Assembly (NCBI GenBank): GCA_963696025.1
Contig: CAVOII010000012.1
Location: 434,001-498,000, forward strand
Origin: JABCYV01 sp963696025
Lineage (GTDB): Bacteria; Acidobacteriota; Terriglobia; Terriglobales; Acidobacteriaceae
Direction of reading: 5' to 3'
Length of the DNA: 64,000 nucleotides
The number at the start of each line of letters is the position of its first letter. The stretch's first letter is position 1. Positions 53,571 through 62,544 of this stretch are shown here, one piece after another. The notes under the pieces were generated by a model that searched no databases, was not told the DNA's origin, and was given only the letters and a program-made list of their open reading frames with translations. The position numbers were made by a program, and so were the translations under genes.

Positions 53571-54300
53571 CGAGACTCGGAGGTAGTTGGAAATCAATAC
53601 CGCGGTCGTCATTCTCTTTAGCCGTGGCTGTCAGATCAAGCTCAGCCAAGGCCACCTTGCGACGATGCCCAGGCGTCAGATCATAGAGCGTGTTTCCCAC
53701 GATGGCATAGTTTTCCACGTCCAGCCTCTGGCCGTCTTTGAATACCAAAGTTGTCTGGGGCTGATCTTCCGCTGGCGCAGCATTCGCTGACGGATCAGGC
53801 TGAGCAACGGATCCAGCGCCCGCGCGTGCGCCATAGCCACTCGGACGGACGGGAGCTCCTGGGCCGCGGCGATCAAAAATCGTAGGGCCGCCCTGGTAAT
53901 CTTCGGCATCCGCTGGAGCATCGGTTCCCGGATCCACAACAACCGGGTACGGGACAGCATAGAGACCCCATCCCCCTGCGCGACCATCATGATCGCGACG
54001 GTGGTTCTGCCGGGATCGCGACGAGTTGGGGTTCGAAGGAAATAATGGATTGATGCAGCAGTTGGGAAAAGCTGGGGTGCCGTTAAACCCATTTGGCCCG
54101 AGTGAGGTAACGCTGGGCCGAACTCCGGGCGTGGGATTTGTGTGCCCACCAAAACCGAGGGAGGTCACCGACGGCGGCGTACCATTGATCTGCGCCAAAA
54201 CCCCTGGCGCAAATGTCAGCGCGACGATGAAGAGGGCAAGAACCGCTATCCTGGATAAACTCAGCCCCACCCGCGAATCATACCCCAGTTCTCCAACCAT
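53560..54300 (-). CDS. Secreted protein of unknown function (tandem paralogue 2)
   Basis: 246 residues. An N-terminal hydrophobic segment (IAVLALFIVALTFAPGVLA, then QINGT) is a signal peptide. A Pro/Asn/Gly-rich region (TPSVTSLGFGGHTNPTPGVR-like) and an Asp/Ala/Gly-rich middle follow. The C-terminal ~65 residues, TLVFKDGQRLDVENYAIVGN to DDRGIDFQLPPS, match the C-terminal domain of its neighbour. The repeat of one domain with different N-terminal linkers points to a duplication. Its stop codon lies inside a TTCTTAG word repeat. Function unknown. Confidence 0.7.
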   Translation of the reverse strand: MVGELGYDSRVGLSLSRIAVLALFIVALTFAPGVLAQINGTPPSVTSLGFGGHTNPTPGVRPSVTSLGPNGFNGTPAFPNCCINPLFPSNPNSSRSRQNHRRDHDGRAGGWGLYAVPYPVVVDPGTDAPADAEDYQGGPTIFDRRGPGAPVRPSGYGARAGAGSVAQPDPSANAAPAEDQPQTTLVFKDGQRLDVENYAIVGNTLYDLTPGHRRKVALAELDLTATAKENDDRGIDFQLPPSLAKN

Positions 54301-54492
54301 GGCCCTACCCCTCCTCGGGGCAAAAACACTTCCTTCTGGTTAGACCATTTTATACTCAGGTTAGTTGCGTTTTATTGTTGTAAATTGTTTGTCAGATTCC
54401 GAAAGTTTCAGGTCGGCACTGCGCTAAGTAGCTGAGAGGATTATCGAATAAGATCGTCTTGCAATCAGTAACCTGGAACCCGGTGACCTACG

Positions 54493-55713
54493 TTATCCTC
54501 GCGCCAGCTCCCAAATGCCGCGCAAGGCGCTCGCGACACACACACCCCAGACGCCGGCTAACACTAGATTCCGGTTGCGGGTTTCAAGAAGATCGGACGA
54601 AATCCCAGCGACAAATGCGATCAGAAATGGTAGGGCAATGAGTTGAAATCCGAGGCCCGAGTAATTTGGCGTCCCTAATCCTAAAATTAGAAACAGTGCC
54701 GCCACCAGCAGCGGAGCGCTGTTGCCGAAGTACCGCGCCCGAGGCCATGCCAAGTAGACCGCCAGGACCAACGGCGCGGCTATTACTAGCGCCGGGCTGC
54801 TCTGTGCGACTTGAGCAAATATCTGCTGATACGCCTTCAGCTGCGCAAACGCTCTCCACTTGATCCCTAGAAAGGCAGCGTGCCGGATTCCTTGCCAGAA
54901 AACGCGCGCATGAAAAAAGTAGGAAGCGTACATGAGCAGGAAGCCAATCCCGCATGCCGCGGCCCAGATAACCACCGCGGCAACTCGCCGCTCCGGCGCA
55001 AGGTAAAGCATGAACGCCAGTGCGACTGGAACGACAATCATTAGCGAAAACTGAGAACCGATCGCAAGCGCCACCGAAAGCCCGAGCAGCAGTATCCGCC
55101 GCCAGTTCCACAAGACTACTTCGCGAGGGGCGTATAATGTGTGCGCGACCGCGATCGCGGTGAAAATCGCGCCAAATGCGCCCCACGCGGCGCCGGTTTC
55201 CGGCTGCGATTCCCAAACCGCACTGCTGCGGATAAATCCCGGCGAGAAGCAATATAGAGCCAGCGCAATGTAGCCTCCTGCGTTGCCGTAAAGCCGGTGC
55301 GACACATACCAGAGCGACGCGCCCAGCAATAACCCGAAAAGCACATAGGGGGCTCGCAGCAGCCACGCGACCAGACCGTACATCAATCGAAATTGGCGTG
55401 GCAAGATCACAAGCGGCGCCGAACTTACGAGATACCAGAGCGGAGAATGGTTCGCATCATAGCCGTCGTTCAGTTCCAGTTCGAGTAAGGGAGTGTGAAA
55501 TACCTCGCGCGTGTGAATAGATGTGCCCGCGATCGCGCCTCCGCTCCACTGCCCCACTCCCTCCATGACGCGGATTTCTTCGTCAGGATCCCATTTGTCC
55601 CTGCTTATCTCGCGTTTCATCAGCCAGAGGCACTGCAACAGGAAGAGCAACAGAAGTAATCCTGCGAGAATTTGCGGCCGGCCAAAGCGTTCGTGACTGA
55701 AAAATCGGCCCAT
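54493..55713 (-). CDS. Multi-spanning membrane protein, GT-C glycosyltransferase-like
   Basis: 406 residues with about 10 hydrophobic helices. An acidic first loop, DKWDPDEEIRVMEGVGQWSG near residue 40, and a later DANHSPLWYLVSSAPLVILP near 85 resemble the D-x-E and H-P motifs of PMT/ArnT-type GT-C enzymes, as does the overall topology. Family membership is an inference; similar layouts occur in DUF2142-type proteins. The N-terminal region carries a weak lead (MGRFFSHERFGRPQ). Divergent from the CPBP protease, with 23 bases between starts; a shared control region is likely but very short. Confidence 0.6.
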   Translation of the reverse strand: MGRFFSHERFGRPQILAGLLLLLFLLQCLWLMKREISRDKWDPDEEIRVMEGVGQWSGGAIAGTSIHTREVFHTPLLELELNDGYDANHSPLWYLVSSAPLVILPRQFRLMYGLVAWLLRAPYVLFGLLLGASLWYVSHRLYGNAGGYIALALYCFSPGFIRSSAVWESQPETGAAWGAFGAIFTAIAVAHTLYAPREVVLWNWRRILLLGLSVALAIGSQFSLMIVVPVALAFMLYLAPERRVAAVVIWAAACGIGFLLMYASYFFHARVFWQGIRHAAFLGIKWRAFAQLKAYQQIFAQVAQSSPALVIAAPLVLAVYLAWPRARYFGNSAPLLVAALFLILGLGTPNYSGLGFQLIALPFLIAFVAGISSDLLETRNRNLVLAGVWGVCVASALRGIWELARG

Positions 55714-55736
55714 GGACGGAAGGCGAGTGTTTTACC

Positions 55737-56726
55737 ATGTCGGGGACCGTTCTGGAAACTTCCGCAATGGACGAACCAAAAGGTGAATCAACTCCGACCC
55801 CCGACGCAACTCCACCAAATGCTTACACCGAGCTCGTGGGGGGATCAACATGCGAGACCCGCGTCCTCCATGTATTCATTAGTCCAGATGGTTTGCGAGC
55901 GGTCTGGAGATTCGCCCTTTACATCGTGTTGTGGCGAGCACTCCATTTTCTGTTAGGCGTATTTCTTTTTTACTTGGGCCCATATGTTCATCCAGCCATA
56001 TGGCTTGACGTGATCGAGGAGTCGGGAAGGTTCGTAATAGTGGCGATCCCCGCACTCCTGATGGCCCGGCTAGAGCGACGGGCATTTGGCGCATACGGCA
56101 TGCCCCTGCGCGATGCATTCGGCAGACTATTTTGGACGGGCGCCATATGGGGATTGGCGGCGATCACGCTCTTGCTTTTGGCCTTGCGTGGCGCCGGCGC
56201 CTTTTATTTTGGACGGCTCGCCCTGCACGGCCCGCGCATCGTGAAATTCGCACTGTTCTGGGGAGTTTTCTTCCTCATCGTCGGGTTCTTCGAGGAATTT
56301 CTCTTTCGCGGCTACACGCTTTTTACCGCTTCGAGGGCAATTCACTTTTGGCGGGCGGCGATTCTGCTCTCAGCTTGGTTCGGAGCTGTCCACCTCGAAA
56401 ATCAAGGTGAAAATAGGATAGGGGCCCTGGCCGCCGCGTTGATTGGCTTTTTCTTCTGCTTCACCATTCGGCGTACCGGCAGTCTCTGGTTTGCTATCGG
56501 ATTTCACGCCTCCTGGGACTGGGCGGAAAGTTACCTTTATTCCGTCCCCGATAGCGGAGGGACGGTCCCCGGTCATCTATTGAGTGCTTCTTTGCACGGC
56601 CCCTCTTGGTTAAGCGGAGGCGCGGTCGGCCCTGAGGGCAGCGTATTCCTTTTCGTTCTTGTAGCCCTGCTGTGGATCGTGTTCGACCGCGTGTACCCCG
56701 AAGTGAAGTATGGGGTACAGGACTGA
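55737..56726 (+). CDS. CPBP-family intramembrane metalloprotease
   Basis: 329 residues. Several membrane helices, then the Abi/CPBP signatures: EEFLFRGYTLF near residue 185 (E-E-x3-R), WFGAVHLENQGEN near 220 (first His), IGFHASWDWAESYLYS near 258 (second His). These residues form the zinc-dependent glutamyl protease site of Rce1-like enzymes. The N-terminal ~60 residues are polar and end with MDEPKGESTPTPD-type text. In other bacteria such enzymes process prenylated or bacteriocin-like peptides; no partner is evident. It may start at an internal ATG (MDEPKG, ~10 codons in). Confidence 0.8.
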   Translation: MSGTVLETSAMDEPKGESTPTPDATPPNAYTELVGGSTCETRVLHVFISPDGLRAVWRFALYIVLWRALHFLLGVFLFYLGPYVHPAIWLDVIEESGRFVIVAIPALLMARLERRAFGAYGMPLRDAFGRLFWTGAIWGLAAITLLLLALRGAGAFYFGRLALHGPRIVKFALFWGVFFLIVGFFEEFLFRGYTLFTASRAIHFWRAAILLSAWFGAVHLENQGENRIGALAAALIGFFFCFTIRRTGSLWFAIGFHASWDWAESYLYSVPDSGGTVPGHLLSASLHGPSWLSGGAVGPEGSVFLFVLVALLWIVFDRVYPEVKYGVQD

Positions 56727-56803
56727 TCTGTATGGTGCAGGCAGCCTCGCGAAAGTCACCGGCTGTCAACAAATCTCAGCTGCCGAGCTTTCTCTCGACC
56801 TGA

Positions 56804-56821
56804 ACGGGCGAGGACGCCCGT
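56804..56821. terminator. Palindromic hairpin between convergent CPBP and gyrB genes
   Basis: ACGGGCG-AGGA-CGCCCGT is a perfect 7-bp stem with a 4-base loop, about midway in the 110-base convergent gap. No T-run on either side, so its terminator role is inferred from position; it also resembles a dispersed GGGCGAGGACGCCC element seen elsewhere here. Confidence 0.45.
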
Positions 56822-56836
56822 CCCTACGCAAGCAGA

Positions 56837-59485
56837 CTAGATATCCAAATTCTTCACGTCCAGCGCATTGTCTTCGATGAACCTGCGGCGTGCTTCGACA
56901 TCTTCGCCCATCAGTGTGGTGAAGATGGTTTCGCATTCCGCGATGTCTTCCAGTTTCACTGAGAGCAAAGTGCGCCGTTCAGGATCCATGGTGGTTTCCC
57001 ATAGTTGCTGCGAGGTCATCTCGCCCAAGCCTTTGTAGCGCTGGATGATGTAATCCTTGCGCCCTTGTTCCAAAACGTAGTCAAGCAGCTCGCGGGCGGT
57101 TCCCTTGTCAACCAATTGCGGCTCTGACGCTTTTTTCTTTGCTACGGCTTTGGCAGGAGCTTCTTTTACCGTCTTTTTCTCCGCCTTCTCGCCTTCCTCG
57201 TCTGGAGCTTCGTTGGTTTCTTCCTCATCGCCATTCGAGGAGACCACAGCTTTCCCGATGGTCTCCACTACGAACGGTGGCTCCATGTAAAGCTCAATCT
57301 GTTTGAACTTCGAGAGCAGCTGCCGGTATTCCGGTGTGGAAGCCAGCTCCCAGTTGATGACGTGCTCGGCGCCTTGGGAATTGACGTAACGCACTTCCCA
57401 CAGATTGTGCTCTTCGTCGAAGCGGCTGAGAACTTCCTTGAAGCTGCGCTCTTTTTGCAGCTTCTTCAGTTCCTTTTCCAGTCTCTCGATTTTCTTGGGC
57501 GGCGCGTTTTTCTCGCCTTCGAAGTCGGCACGCTTCGAGAGGTCAAACTTGGGTAGCAGCTCGGTCACGCGCTCGTCGCGCAGACGTTTGTCCAGCTTGT
57601 CGGAGAAAGCGAGATATTCGTTGAGTACCGTGATGAACTTGGCCAACGCAGGACCCTCCAGCTTCGCCGCGCCCTCGCCGTAGCGGACGATTAAGCCTTC
57701 CGATGCGCGCTTTACCATCACCTTCACGAAGTCGCGATCGTTCTTGATGTACTGATGCGCCTTGCCCTTCTTGATCGAATAGAGCGGCGGCTGCGCGATG
57801 AAAACATTGCCGCGCTTGATCAGATCCTGCATGTGGCGGAAAAAGAACGTAAGCAACAAGGTGCGAATGTGGCTTCCATCCACGTCAGCATCGGTCATCA
57901 GGATGATCTTGCCGTAACGCAACTTGGATGCGTCGAAATCTTCTTTGGAAATGCCTGTCCCCAGCGCCGTGATCATGGCGCGGATCTCCTCGTGCGCCAG
58001 CATCTTGTCATAACGCGCTTTTTCGACGTTCAGGATTTTGCCCTTCAGAGGGAGAATCGCCTGGAAACGCCGGTCGCGTCCCTGCTTCGCCGTACCACCT
58101 GCCGATTCACCCTCGACCAGGAACAGTTCACAGCGCTCTGGCTGCCTTTCAGAACAATCTGCTAGTTTGCCAGGCAGCCCACCGCCGTCTAGCGCGCCCT
58201 TGCGCCGGGTGAGGTCACGAGCTTTCCGCGCGGCCTCGCGCGCCCGGGCGGCGTCAATGGCCTTGTTGATGATCTTTCGCCCGACGGTTGGGTTCTGCTC
58301 GAAATACGCTCCCAGGCGCTCGTTCACAAACGCCTGCACGATGCCCGCGATATCGGAATTCAGCTTGCCCTTGGTCTGACCTTCAAATTGCGGTTGCGAC
58401 AGTTTCACGCTGATTACCGCGACCAGCCCTTCACGCACGTCATCACCGGTCAAGTTTTCTTTGACGTCTTTGAATAGTCCCAGCTGTTGTCCGGCGTAAT
58501 TGATGGTGCGGGTGAGCGCCATGCGAAAGCCGGAAAGATGTGAACCGCCGTCGACGGTATTGATGTTATTAGCGAAACTGAAGACTGATTCGGAGTAGCC
58601 GTCGTTATACTGCATTCCGATCTCCATGGCCACTCCACTGCGCTCCGCTTCCATGTAGATTGGCTTGTCGTGCAAAGCCTGTTTGCCGCGGTTCAAGTGC
58701 TTGATAAATTCCGCGATACCGCCGTTGTACTTGAACTCGACCGTCTTAGGCTCGCCGGTCTTCGCGTCCGTCGTGCGCTCATCGGTGAGCGTAATCAGCA
58801 GGCCCTTGTTCAGAAAGGCCAGTTCCCGCAGGCGTTGCGCCAGGGTGTCGAAGTTATATTCGGTGACGGTAAGGATGCTCTTATCGGGAAGAAAGTGAAC
58901 CTTGGTGCCGGTTTTTGCTTTGACCGCGCCGGTCTTGTTTAACTTGCTGGTAGGTTCGCCCTTGGAATACGTCTGCTCCCATGTGAAGCCATCGCGCCAA
59001 ATCTCGAGATCGAGTTCTTCGCTGAGCGCGTTCACGCAGGAAACGCCGACGCCATGCAATCCGCCGGAGACTTTGTACGAAGAAGTATCGAACTTGCCGC
59101 CGGCGTGCAGCGTAGTCATCACAACTTGCGCGGCGGGCACCTTTTCACCATCGATGTCCATTGAATCAACGGGAATGCCCCGGCCGTTGTCGACCACGGT
59201 GATCGAATTGTCGATGTGAATTGTGACTTCGATTTTGTCGGCGTAACCGGCGAGCGCCTCATCCACTGAGTTGTCTACGACTTCGTAGACCAGATGATGC
59301 AAACCGATTTCGCCCGTCGATCCGATATACATGGCGGGACGTTTACGGACGGCTTCCATTCCGCCCAACACTCTGATGGAATCGGCAGTGTAGTCTCCGT
59401 TGCCCCCGTTGATGGGGGTCAGCCTCCCGTTTTTGTTTTTCGCTTCTACGATGGCAGCAGCGTTGAGCGTTTCTTTTGTAGCCAT
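56837..59485 (-). CDS. gyrB: DNA gyrase subunit B
   Basis: 882 residues. GHKL ATPase: KRPAMYIGSTGEIGLHHLVY near residue 45, EVVDNSVDEALAGY with the catalytic Glu, and GLHGVGVSCVNALSE near 145 for the ATP lid. TOPRIM: ELFLVEGESAGGTAKQGRDR near 450, and DADVDGSHIRTLLLTFFFRH near 530. Between TOPRIM and the C-terminal YKGLGEMTSQQLWETTMDPE is a ~240-residue insert with an acidic/lysine-rich part (DEEETNEAPDEEGEKAEKK), comparable with the insert of proteobacterial GyrB but longer than the ~640-residue short type. Supplies the ATPase half of gyrase with GyrA. Starts at ATG 59485 (GGAG 5 bases upstream). Confidence 0.96.
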   Translation of the reverse strand: MATKETLNAAAIVEAKNKNGRLTPINGGNGDYTADSIRVLGGMEAVRKRPAMYIGSTGEIGLHHLVYEVVDNSVDEALAGYADKIEVTIHIDNSITVVDNGRGIPVDSMDIDGEKVPAAQVVMTTLHAGGKFDTSSYKVSGGLHGVGVSCVNALSEELDLEIWRDGFTWEQTYSKGEPTSKLNKTGAVKAKTGTKVHFLPDKSILTVTEYNFDTLAQRLRELAFLNKGLLITLTDERTTDAKTGEPKTVEFKYNGGIAEFIKHLNRGKQALHDKPIYMEAERSGVAMEIGMQYNDGYSESVFSFANNINTVDGGSHLSGFRMALTRTINYAGQQLGLFKDVKENLTGDDVREGLVAVISVKLSQPQFEGQTKGKLNSDIAGIVQAFVNERLGAYFEQNPTVGRKIINKAIDAARAREAARKARDLTRRKGALDGGGLPGKLADCSERQPERCELFLVEGESAGGTAKQGRDRRFQAILPLKGKILNVEKARYDKMLAHEEIRAMITALGTGISKEDFDASKLRYGKIILMTDADVDGSHIRTLLLTFFFRHMQDLIKRGNVFIAQPPLYSIKKGKAHQYIKNDRDFVKVMVKRASEGLIVRYGEGAAKLEGPALAKFITVLNEYLAFSDKLDKRLRDERVTELLPKFDLSKRADFEGEKNAPPKKIERLEKELKKLQKERSFKEVLSRFDEEHNLWEVRYVNSQGAEHVINWELASTPEYRQLLSKFKQIELYMEPPFVVETIGKAVVSSNGDEEETNEAPDEEGEKAEKKTVKEAPAKAVAKKKASEPQLVDKGTARELLDYVLEQGRKDYIIQRYKGLGEMTSQQLWETTMDPERRTLLSVKLEDIAECETIFTTLMGEDVEARRRFIEDNALDVKNLDI

Positions 59486-59507
59486 TCAGCTCCGTGGAGA
59501 ATGCCGG

Positions 59508-59630
59508 ATTTGAGGTGCAGGCGCCGATTTTTTTCGAAGCACCTGGACTGACCTCAAATTACTGAAACTACTAATACTTACGGCATCAAAGGTTATGCTT
59601 AATTGTACCATAGAGTTACCCATTTTTCGA
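59508..59630 (-). promoter_or_regulatory. gyrB promoter and foldable leader
   Basis: Extended -10 TG-G-TACAAT (59610-59602) with TCGAAA (59630-59625) 17 bases upstream. The ~110-base leader contains ATTTGAGGT (59516-59508 side) that can pair with ACCTCAAAT at 59551-59559 (9 bp), and AGGTGC (59513-59518) that can pair with GCACCT (59539-59544). Since the AGGT bases are shared, the two pairings exclude each other. Coupled with the same TTGAGGT word in the gyrA leader, this could be a control element. Confidence 0.5.
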
Positions 59631-59754
59631 CTCGAGAATCGTCGGGGTAACCAAGCCGTTTACAATGGTTGCGGTTTGATATGCGACATCCCTAGATCAA
59701 GTTAATCGGCCTCCGGGCCTGATAGGATTAGTTAGCAGGAGATCCTGAAAACTT

Positions 59755-60897
59755 ATGGCTGTCCCGGTTTCCCAGATGTGGACGGTGGCATCGTATGTCA
59801 TCGGGCAGAAACTCGCTCGGCGGAAGCAGTATCCGCTGGTGCTGATGTTGGAGCCGCTCTTTCGTTGCAACCTGGCTTGCGCCGGCTGCGGCAAAATTCA
59901 ATATCCCGCCCACATCCTCAAACGCCAGTTGACCCCGGAAGAGTGCTTCCGGGCGGTCGACGAGTGCGGCGCGCCCATCGTCTCCATTCCCGGCGGCGAA
60001 CCGCTGATGCATCCAGAAATCGACAAAATTGTCGCTGGCCTGGTGGCCCGCAAGAAATACATCTACTTGTGTACCAATGCTTTACTGCTTAAGGAAAAGA
60101 TCCATCTCTTCAAACCGACCAAATATTTGACATTCAGTGTCCATCTTGACGGAGAACGGGAGCATCACGATCTCTCCGTTTGTCGCGAAGGCGGATACGA
60201 GATTGCCGTCGACGCCATCCGCGAGGCGCTGAAGCTAGGATACCGCGTAACCACGAATACCACCCTGTTCGACGGCGCTGACCCCAAGAGCGTGCGCTCT
60301 TTCTTCGACGAGATGATGGAAGTCGGCGTGGAAGGCATGATGCTTTCACCCGGCTACTCATACGAGAAGGCTCCCGACCAGCAGCACTTTCTCGGTCGTG
60401 CCCGGACCCGGAGGCTTTTCCGAGCCATCCTGTCGAATCGCAACCCGAATTGGCGCTTCAATCTTTCGCCTCTGTTTCTTGAGTTTCTGATGGGAAAACG
60501 TCACTACCCCTGCACTCCCTGGGGAATGCCCACATACAACATCTTCGGCTGGCAAAAACCCTGTTACCTGCTCCAGGACGGCTACGCCGACACCTTCGAG
60601 GAACTCTTACGAGAGACGAACTGGGAGAATTACGGAACTGAGTCCGGAAACCCGCACTGCGCCAACTGCATGGTCCACAGCGGGTACGAAGCATCTGCCG
60701 TGAACGACACCTTCAGTTCGCTTGGCGGTTTCTTTGCCACAGTGAAGGCCACCCTATCTTCCCGCTACCCTGATGAAGGGGCTTTGCGGCTGCTGGAAGA
60801 GCCGTCCGAGCCTATGCATCCTCTGGTTCATATTTCCACTGCGAATGAATCGAGCGCATCCCTGCAGGAAACCGGCGCTTGGGCAAACGAATCATGA
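59755..60897 (+). CDS. hpnH: Adenosyl-hopene transferase HpnH (radical SAM)
   Basis: 380 residues. Radical SAM protein that adds the adenosyl group to diploptene in the first step of extended (C35) hopanoid synthesis. The [4Fe-4S] site is CNLACAGCGKIQYP near residue 40 (C-x3-C-x2-C), with the upstream LEPLFR. IVSIPGGEPLMHPEIDKIVAG near 80 is the GGE motif; LTFSVHLDGEREHHDLSVCR near 125 and MLSPGYSYEKAPDQQHFL near 195 are HpnH-specific. C-terminal CTPWGMPTYNIFGWQKPC and PHCANCMVHSGYEASAV hold further cysteines. No squalene-hopene cyclase is in the window. Translationally coupled to the following small gene. Confidence 0.95.
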   Translation: MAVPVSQMWTVASYVIGQKLARRKQYPLVLMLEPLFRCNLACAGCGKIQYPAHILKRQLTPEECFRAVDECGAPIVSIPGGEPLMHPEIDKIVAGLVARKKYIYLCTNALLLKEKIHLFKPTKYLTFSVHLDGEREHHDLSVCREGGYEIAVDAIREALKLGYRVTTNTTLFDGADPKSVRSFFDEMMEVGVEGMMLSPGYSYEKAPDQQHFLGRARTRRLFRAILSNRNPNWRFNLSPLFLEFLMGKRHYPCTPWGMPTYNIFGWQKPCYLLQDGYADTFEELLRETNWENYGTESGNPHCANCMVHSGYEASAVNDTFSSLGGFFATVKATLSSRYPDEGALRLLEEPSEPMHPLVHISTANESSASLQETGAWANES

Positions 60898-61361
60898 CCG
60901 GAAAGGAAGCCGGTCATGTCTCCCATGAATGGGGACTGACTCCAGCGCCACAGGTGGGCGCGGTCAATCCCGACACTCTCGAGGTTGCTCCCGGCACCAA
61001 GCACGAGAAACTCGAAGGCTGGATTCCGCAACTCGCATCTGAGGAAGAGATTCGCGCCGCATTCGAAAAAGCCTTCGATTATCGCGGCGACGTCACTATC
61101 ACCCGCAAAGATGGCAGCAGAATCGAGGGCTACCTCTTTGACCGGCGCAGCGGTCCGACGCTGGCCGATTCGTTAGTTCGGATCATTCCGAACGACTCCA
61201 ATCAGAGAGTCTCGATTTCCTACGCCGACATCGCCGCGCTAGCCTTCACCGGCCGAGACACCGCCGCCGGAAAGAGCTGGGAAGCCTGGATGAAAAAATA
61301 CGTGGAGAGAAAGGCCGCCGGAGAAACCGGAATCGCGTTGCAGCCAGAACCGCTCGATTAG
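60894..61361 (+). CDS. HpnH-coupled small protein, unknown function
   Basis: 155 residues from ATG 60894, which overlaps the hpnH stop (ATGA). After a polar start (MTGKEAGHVSHEWGLTPAPQ) there is an amphipathic region, SEEEIRAAFEKAFDYRGDVT, then a beta-rich segment, ITRKDGSRIEGYLFDRRSGP near residue 75, IRIIPNDSNQRVSISYADIA-like text and LAFTGRDTAAGKSWEAWMKK. The middle resembles an SH3-like/Hfq-like small domain (DG-x-x-G-YLFD...RVS-x-ADIAAL). No signal peptide. Close coupling implies a partner in hopanoid synthesis or its regulation; this is inference. Confidence 0.7.
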   Translation: MTGKEAGHVSHEWGLTPAPQVGAVNPDTLEVAPGTKHEKLEGWIPQLASEEEIRAAFEKAFDYRGDVTITRKDGSRIEGYLFDRRSGPTLADSLVRIIPNDSNQRVSISYADIAALAFTGRDTAAGKSWEAWMKKYVERKAAGETGIALQPEPLD

Positions 61362-61365
61362 AAAT

Positions 61366-61435
61366 ATCTAGGGGCGGGGCGTCCTCGCCCGTGCAGGCAA
61401 TGGTCCGTACATGCACGCGCGAGGCGCGCCTAGAT
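61366..61435. terminator. Palindromic convergent-gene boundary
   Basis: ATCTAGG (61366-61372) and CCTAGAT (61429-61435) flank GGGCG-TCCT-CGCCC, GTGCA/TGCAC and GCGCG-AGG-CGCGC hairpins. The right arm contains the stop of the 61430 gene. It likely ends transcription from both sides but has no T-run. Confidence 0.5.
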
Positions 61436-62092
61436 CGGTTTCTTCACGGCAAAACTCAGATTTCCGATCAACTCATCTGTCTCATCTTCACTTCCACCAA
61501 TGAGCGTGAATGACACTGCGTAGCCCTTTTCGAGCATGACCAGTGACGTTTGGCGCATGGTCAAGCTCCCGCGCTCTTTGGCGAAATCTCCGCGCAGCAA
61601 TGGCTTGGCTCCCACTGAGAAATCATAAGGCTCATTGACGACTTTAAAGCCTTTGGCGGTCGCCAATTCAGTCAGTGGCCCAAAATAATCTACCGCGGTT
61701 TTCAAACCCGAGAAAGACGAAACCTTCTCCAGCGCGATCACAACCGCGGAATTGATGGTTTTCCCCGTCGCTTCGGGTGGGCGTTCGAATACCGCGAGCA
61801 GAACCGATGACTTCGAGAGATCGGCCGGATCCTGCTGCATCTCTTTGGTGCGCTCTACCCAGCCAAAAGGAACTTTGCAGGCAAATCCGAAGAACAGGTT
61901 GTGATAAACGCCATCACGAATCAAACCCGCGTCTGGCGTGGAAGTCTGACCCTGCTTCGCAGCAGGCTTAGAGGAAGAAGGTTGCGCAGACTGCTTGGGA
62001 GTCTGTTGAGCACCAGGGAGCGAAACCAGGGTCGCACAAAAAAAGAACGCGCCCGAAAAACAGTAGAGCAAACGCGCAAGGGGGGATCCCAT
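61430..62092 (-). CDS. Exported protein of unknown function
   Basis: About 220 residues from ATG 62092 (MGSPLARLLYCFSGAFFFCA); the upstream frame extension is dropped because it overlaps the MscL end with no family support. A signal sequence is followed by a Ser/Pro/Lys/Gln-rich linker (QQTPKQSAQPSSSKPAAKQG). The mature part has FFGFACKVPFGWVERTKEMQ near 75, AVVIALEKVSSFSGLKTAVD near 118 and KGYAVSFTLIGGSEDETDEL near 195; the pattern recalls PsbP-like or lipoprotein-type single beta-sheet domains (KVPFGWV-type strand) but I do not assign a family. Same strand as mscL. Confidence 0.65.
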   Translation of the reverse strand: MGSPLARLLYCFSGAFFFCATLVSLPGAQQTPKQSAQPSSSKPAAKQGQTSTPDAGLIRDGVYHNLFFGFACKVPFGWVERTKEMQQDPADLSKSSVLLAVFERPPEATGKTINSAVVIALEKVSSFSGLKTAVDYFGPLTELATAKGFKVVNEPYDFSVGAKPLLRGDFAKERGSLTMRQTSLVMLEKGYAVSFTLIGGSEDETDELIGNLSFAVKKPI

Positions 62093-62127
62093 CCTTCCGA
62101 TGCTACTAGAATTCACACCTCGTCGGC

Positions 62128-62544
62128 TCAATCCGCTGCCATTCCCACCTTCACCGGCTGGGCACAATGCGCGCAGCGCCGCGCGTCAATTGGAATCTCG
62201 CTCAGGCATTCCGGACACTTCTTGGTCGTAGGATCAGCCGGCGCCTTGCGCATGCGCGCGATCAGGGCATTGATGGGCGTAACCACGAAGAAGTAAACGG
62301 CTGCCGCAATCAGCAGGAACGAAACCGCAGCATTGATGAAATCTCCGATCGGGAAGACGGCGTTGCCGATGCTGAAGCTGATGGCGGAAAAATCGGGCTT
62401 TCCAACCACAGCCGCGATGAGCGGCGTGAGCAAGTCTTTGGTCAAAGCAGTCACGACGCTGCCGAAGGCGGCGCCGATGACCACGCCAACCGCGAGATCA
62501 ACTACGTTTCCCCGAAGGATGAACTGCTTGAATCCACTAAGCAT
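62128..62544 (-). CDS. mscL: Large-conductance mechanosensitive channel with zinc-ribbon tail
   Basis: 138 residues. GFKQFILRGNVVDLAVGVVI at the start and IGAAFGSVVTALTKDLLTPL form TM1 with the pore-lining glycines; FINAAVSFLLIAAAVYFFVV near 72-92 is TM2. It relieves osmotic pressure on down-shock. Unlike typical MscL, which ends in a helical bundle, the last ~28 residues read KKCPECLSEIPIDARRCAHC: two C-x2-C knuckles forming a zinc ribbon. This could bind zinc or act as a cytoplasmic sensor. Between the exported unknown protein and dnaN. Confidence 0.92.
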   Translation of the reverse strand: MLSGFKQFILRGNVVDLAVGVVIGAAFGSVVTALTKDLLTPLIAAVVGKPDFSAISFSIGNAVFPIGDFINAAVSFLLIAAAVYFFVVTPINALIARMRKAPADPTTKKCPECLSEIPIDARRCAHCAQPVKVGMAAD

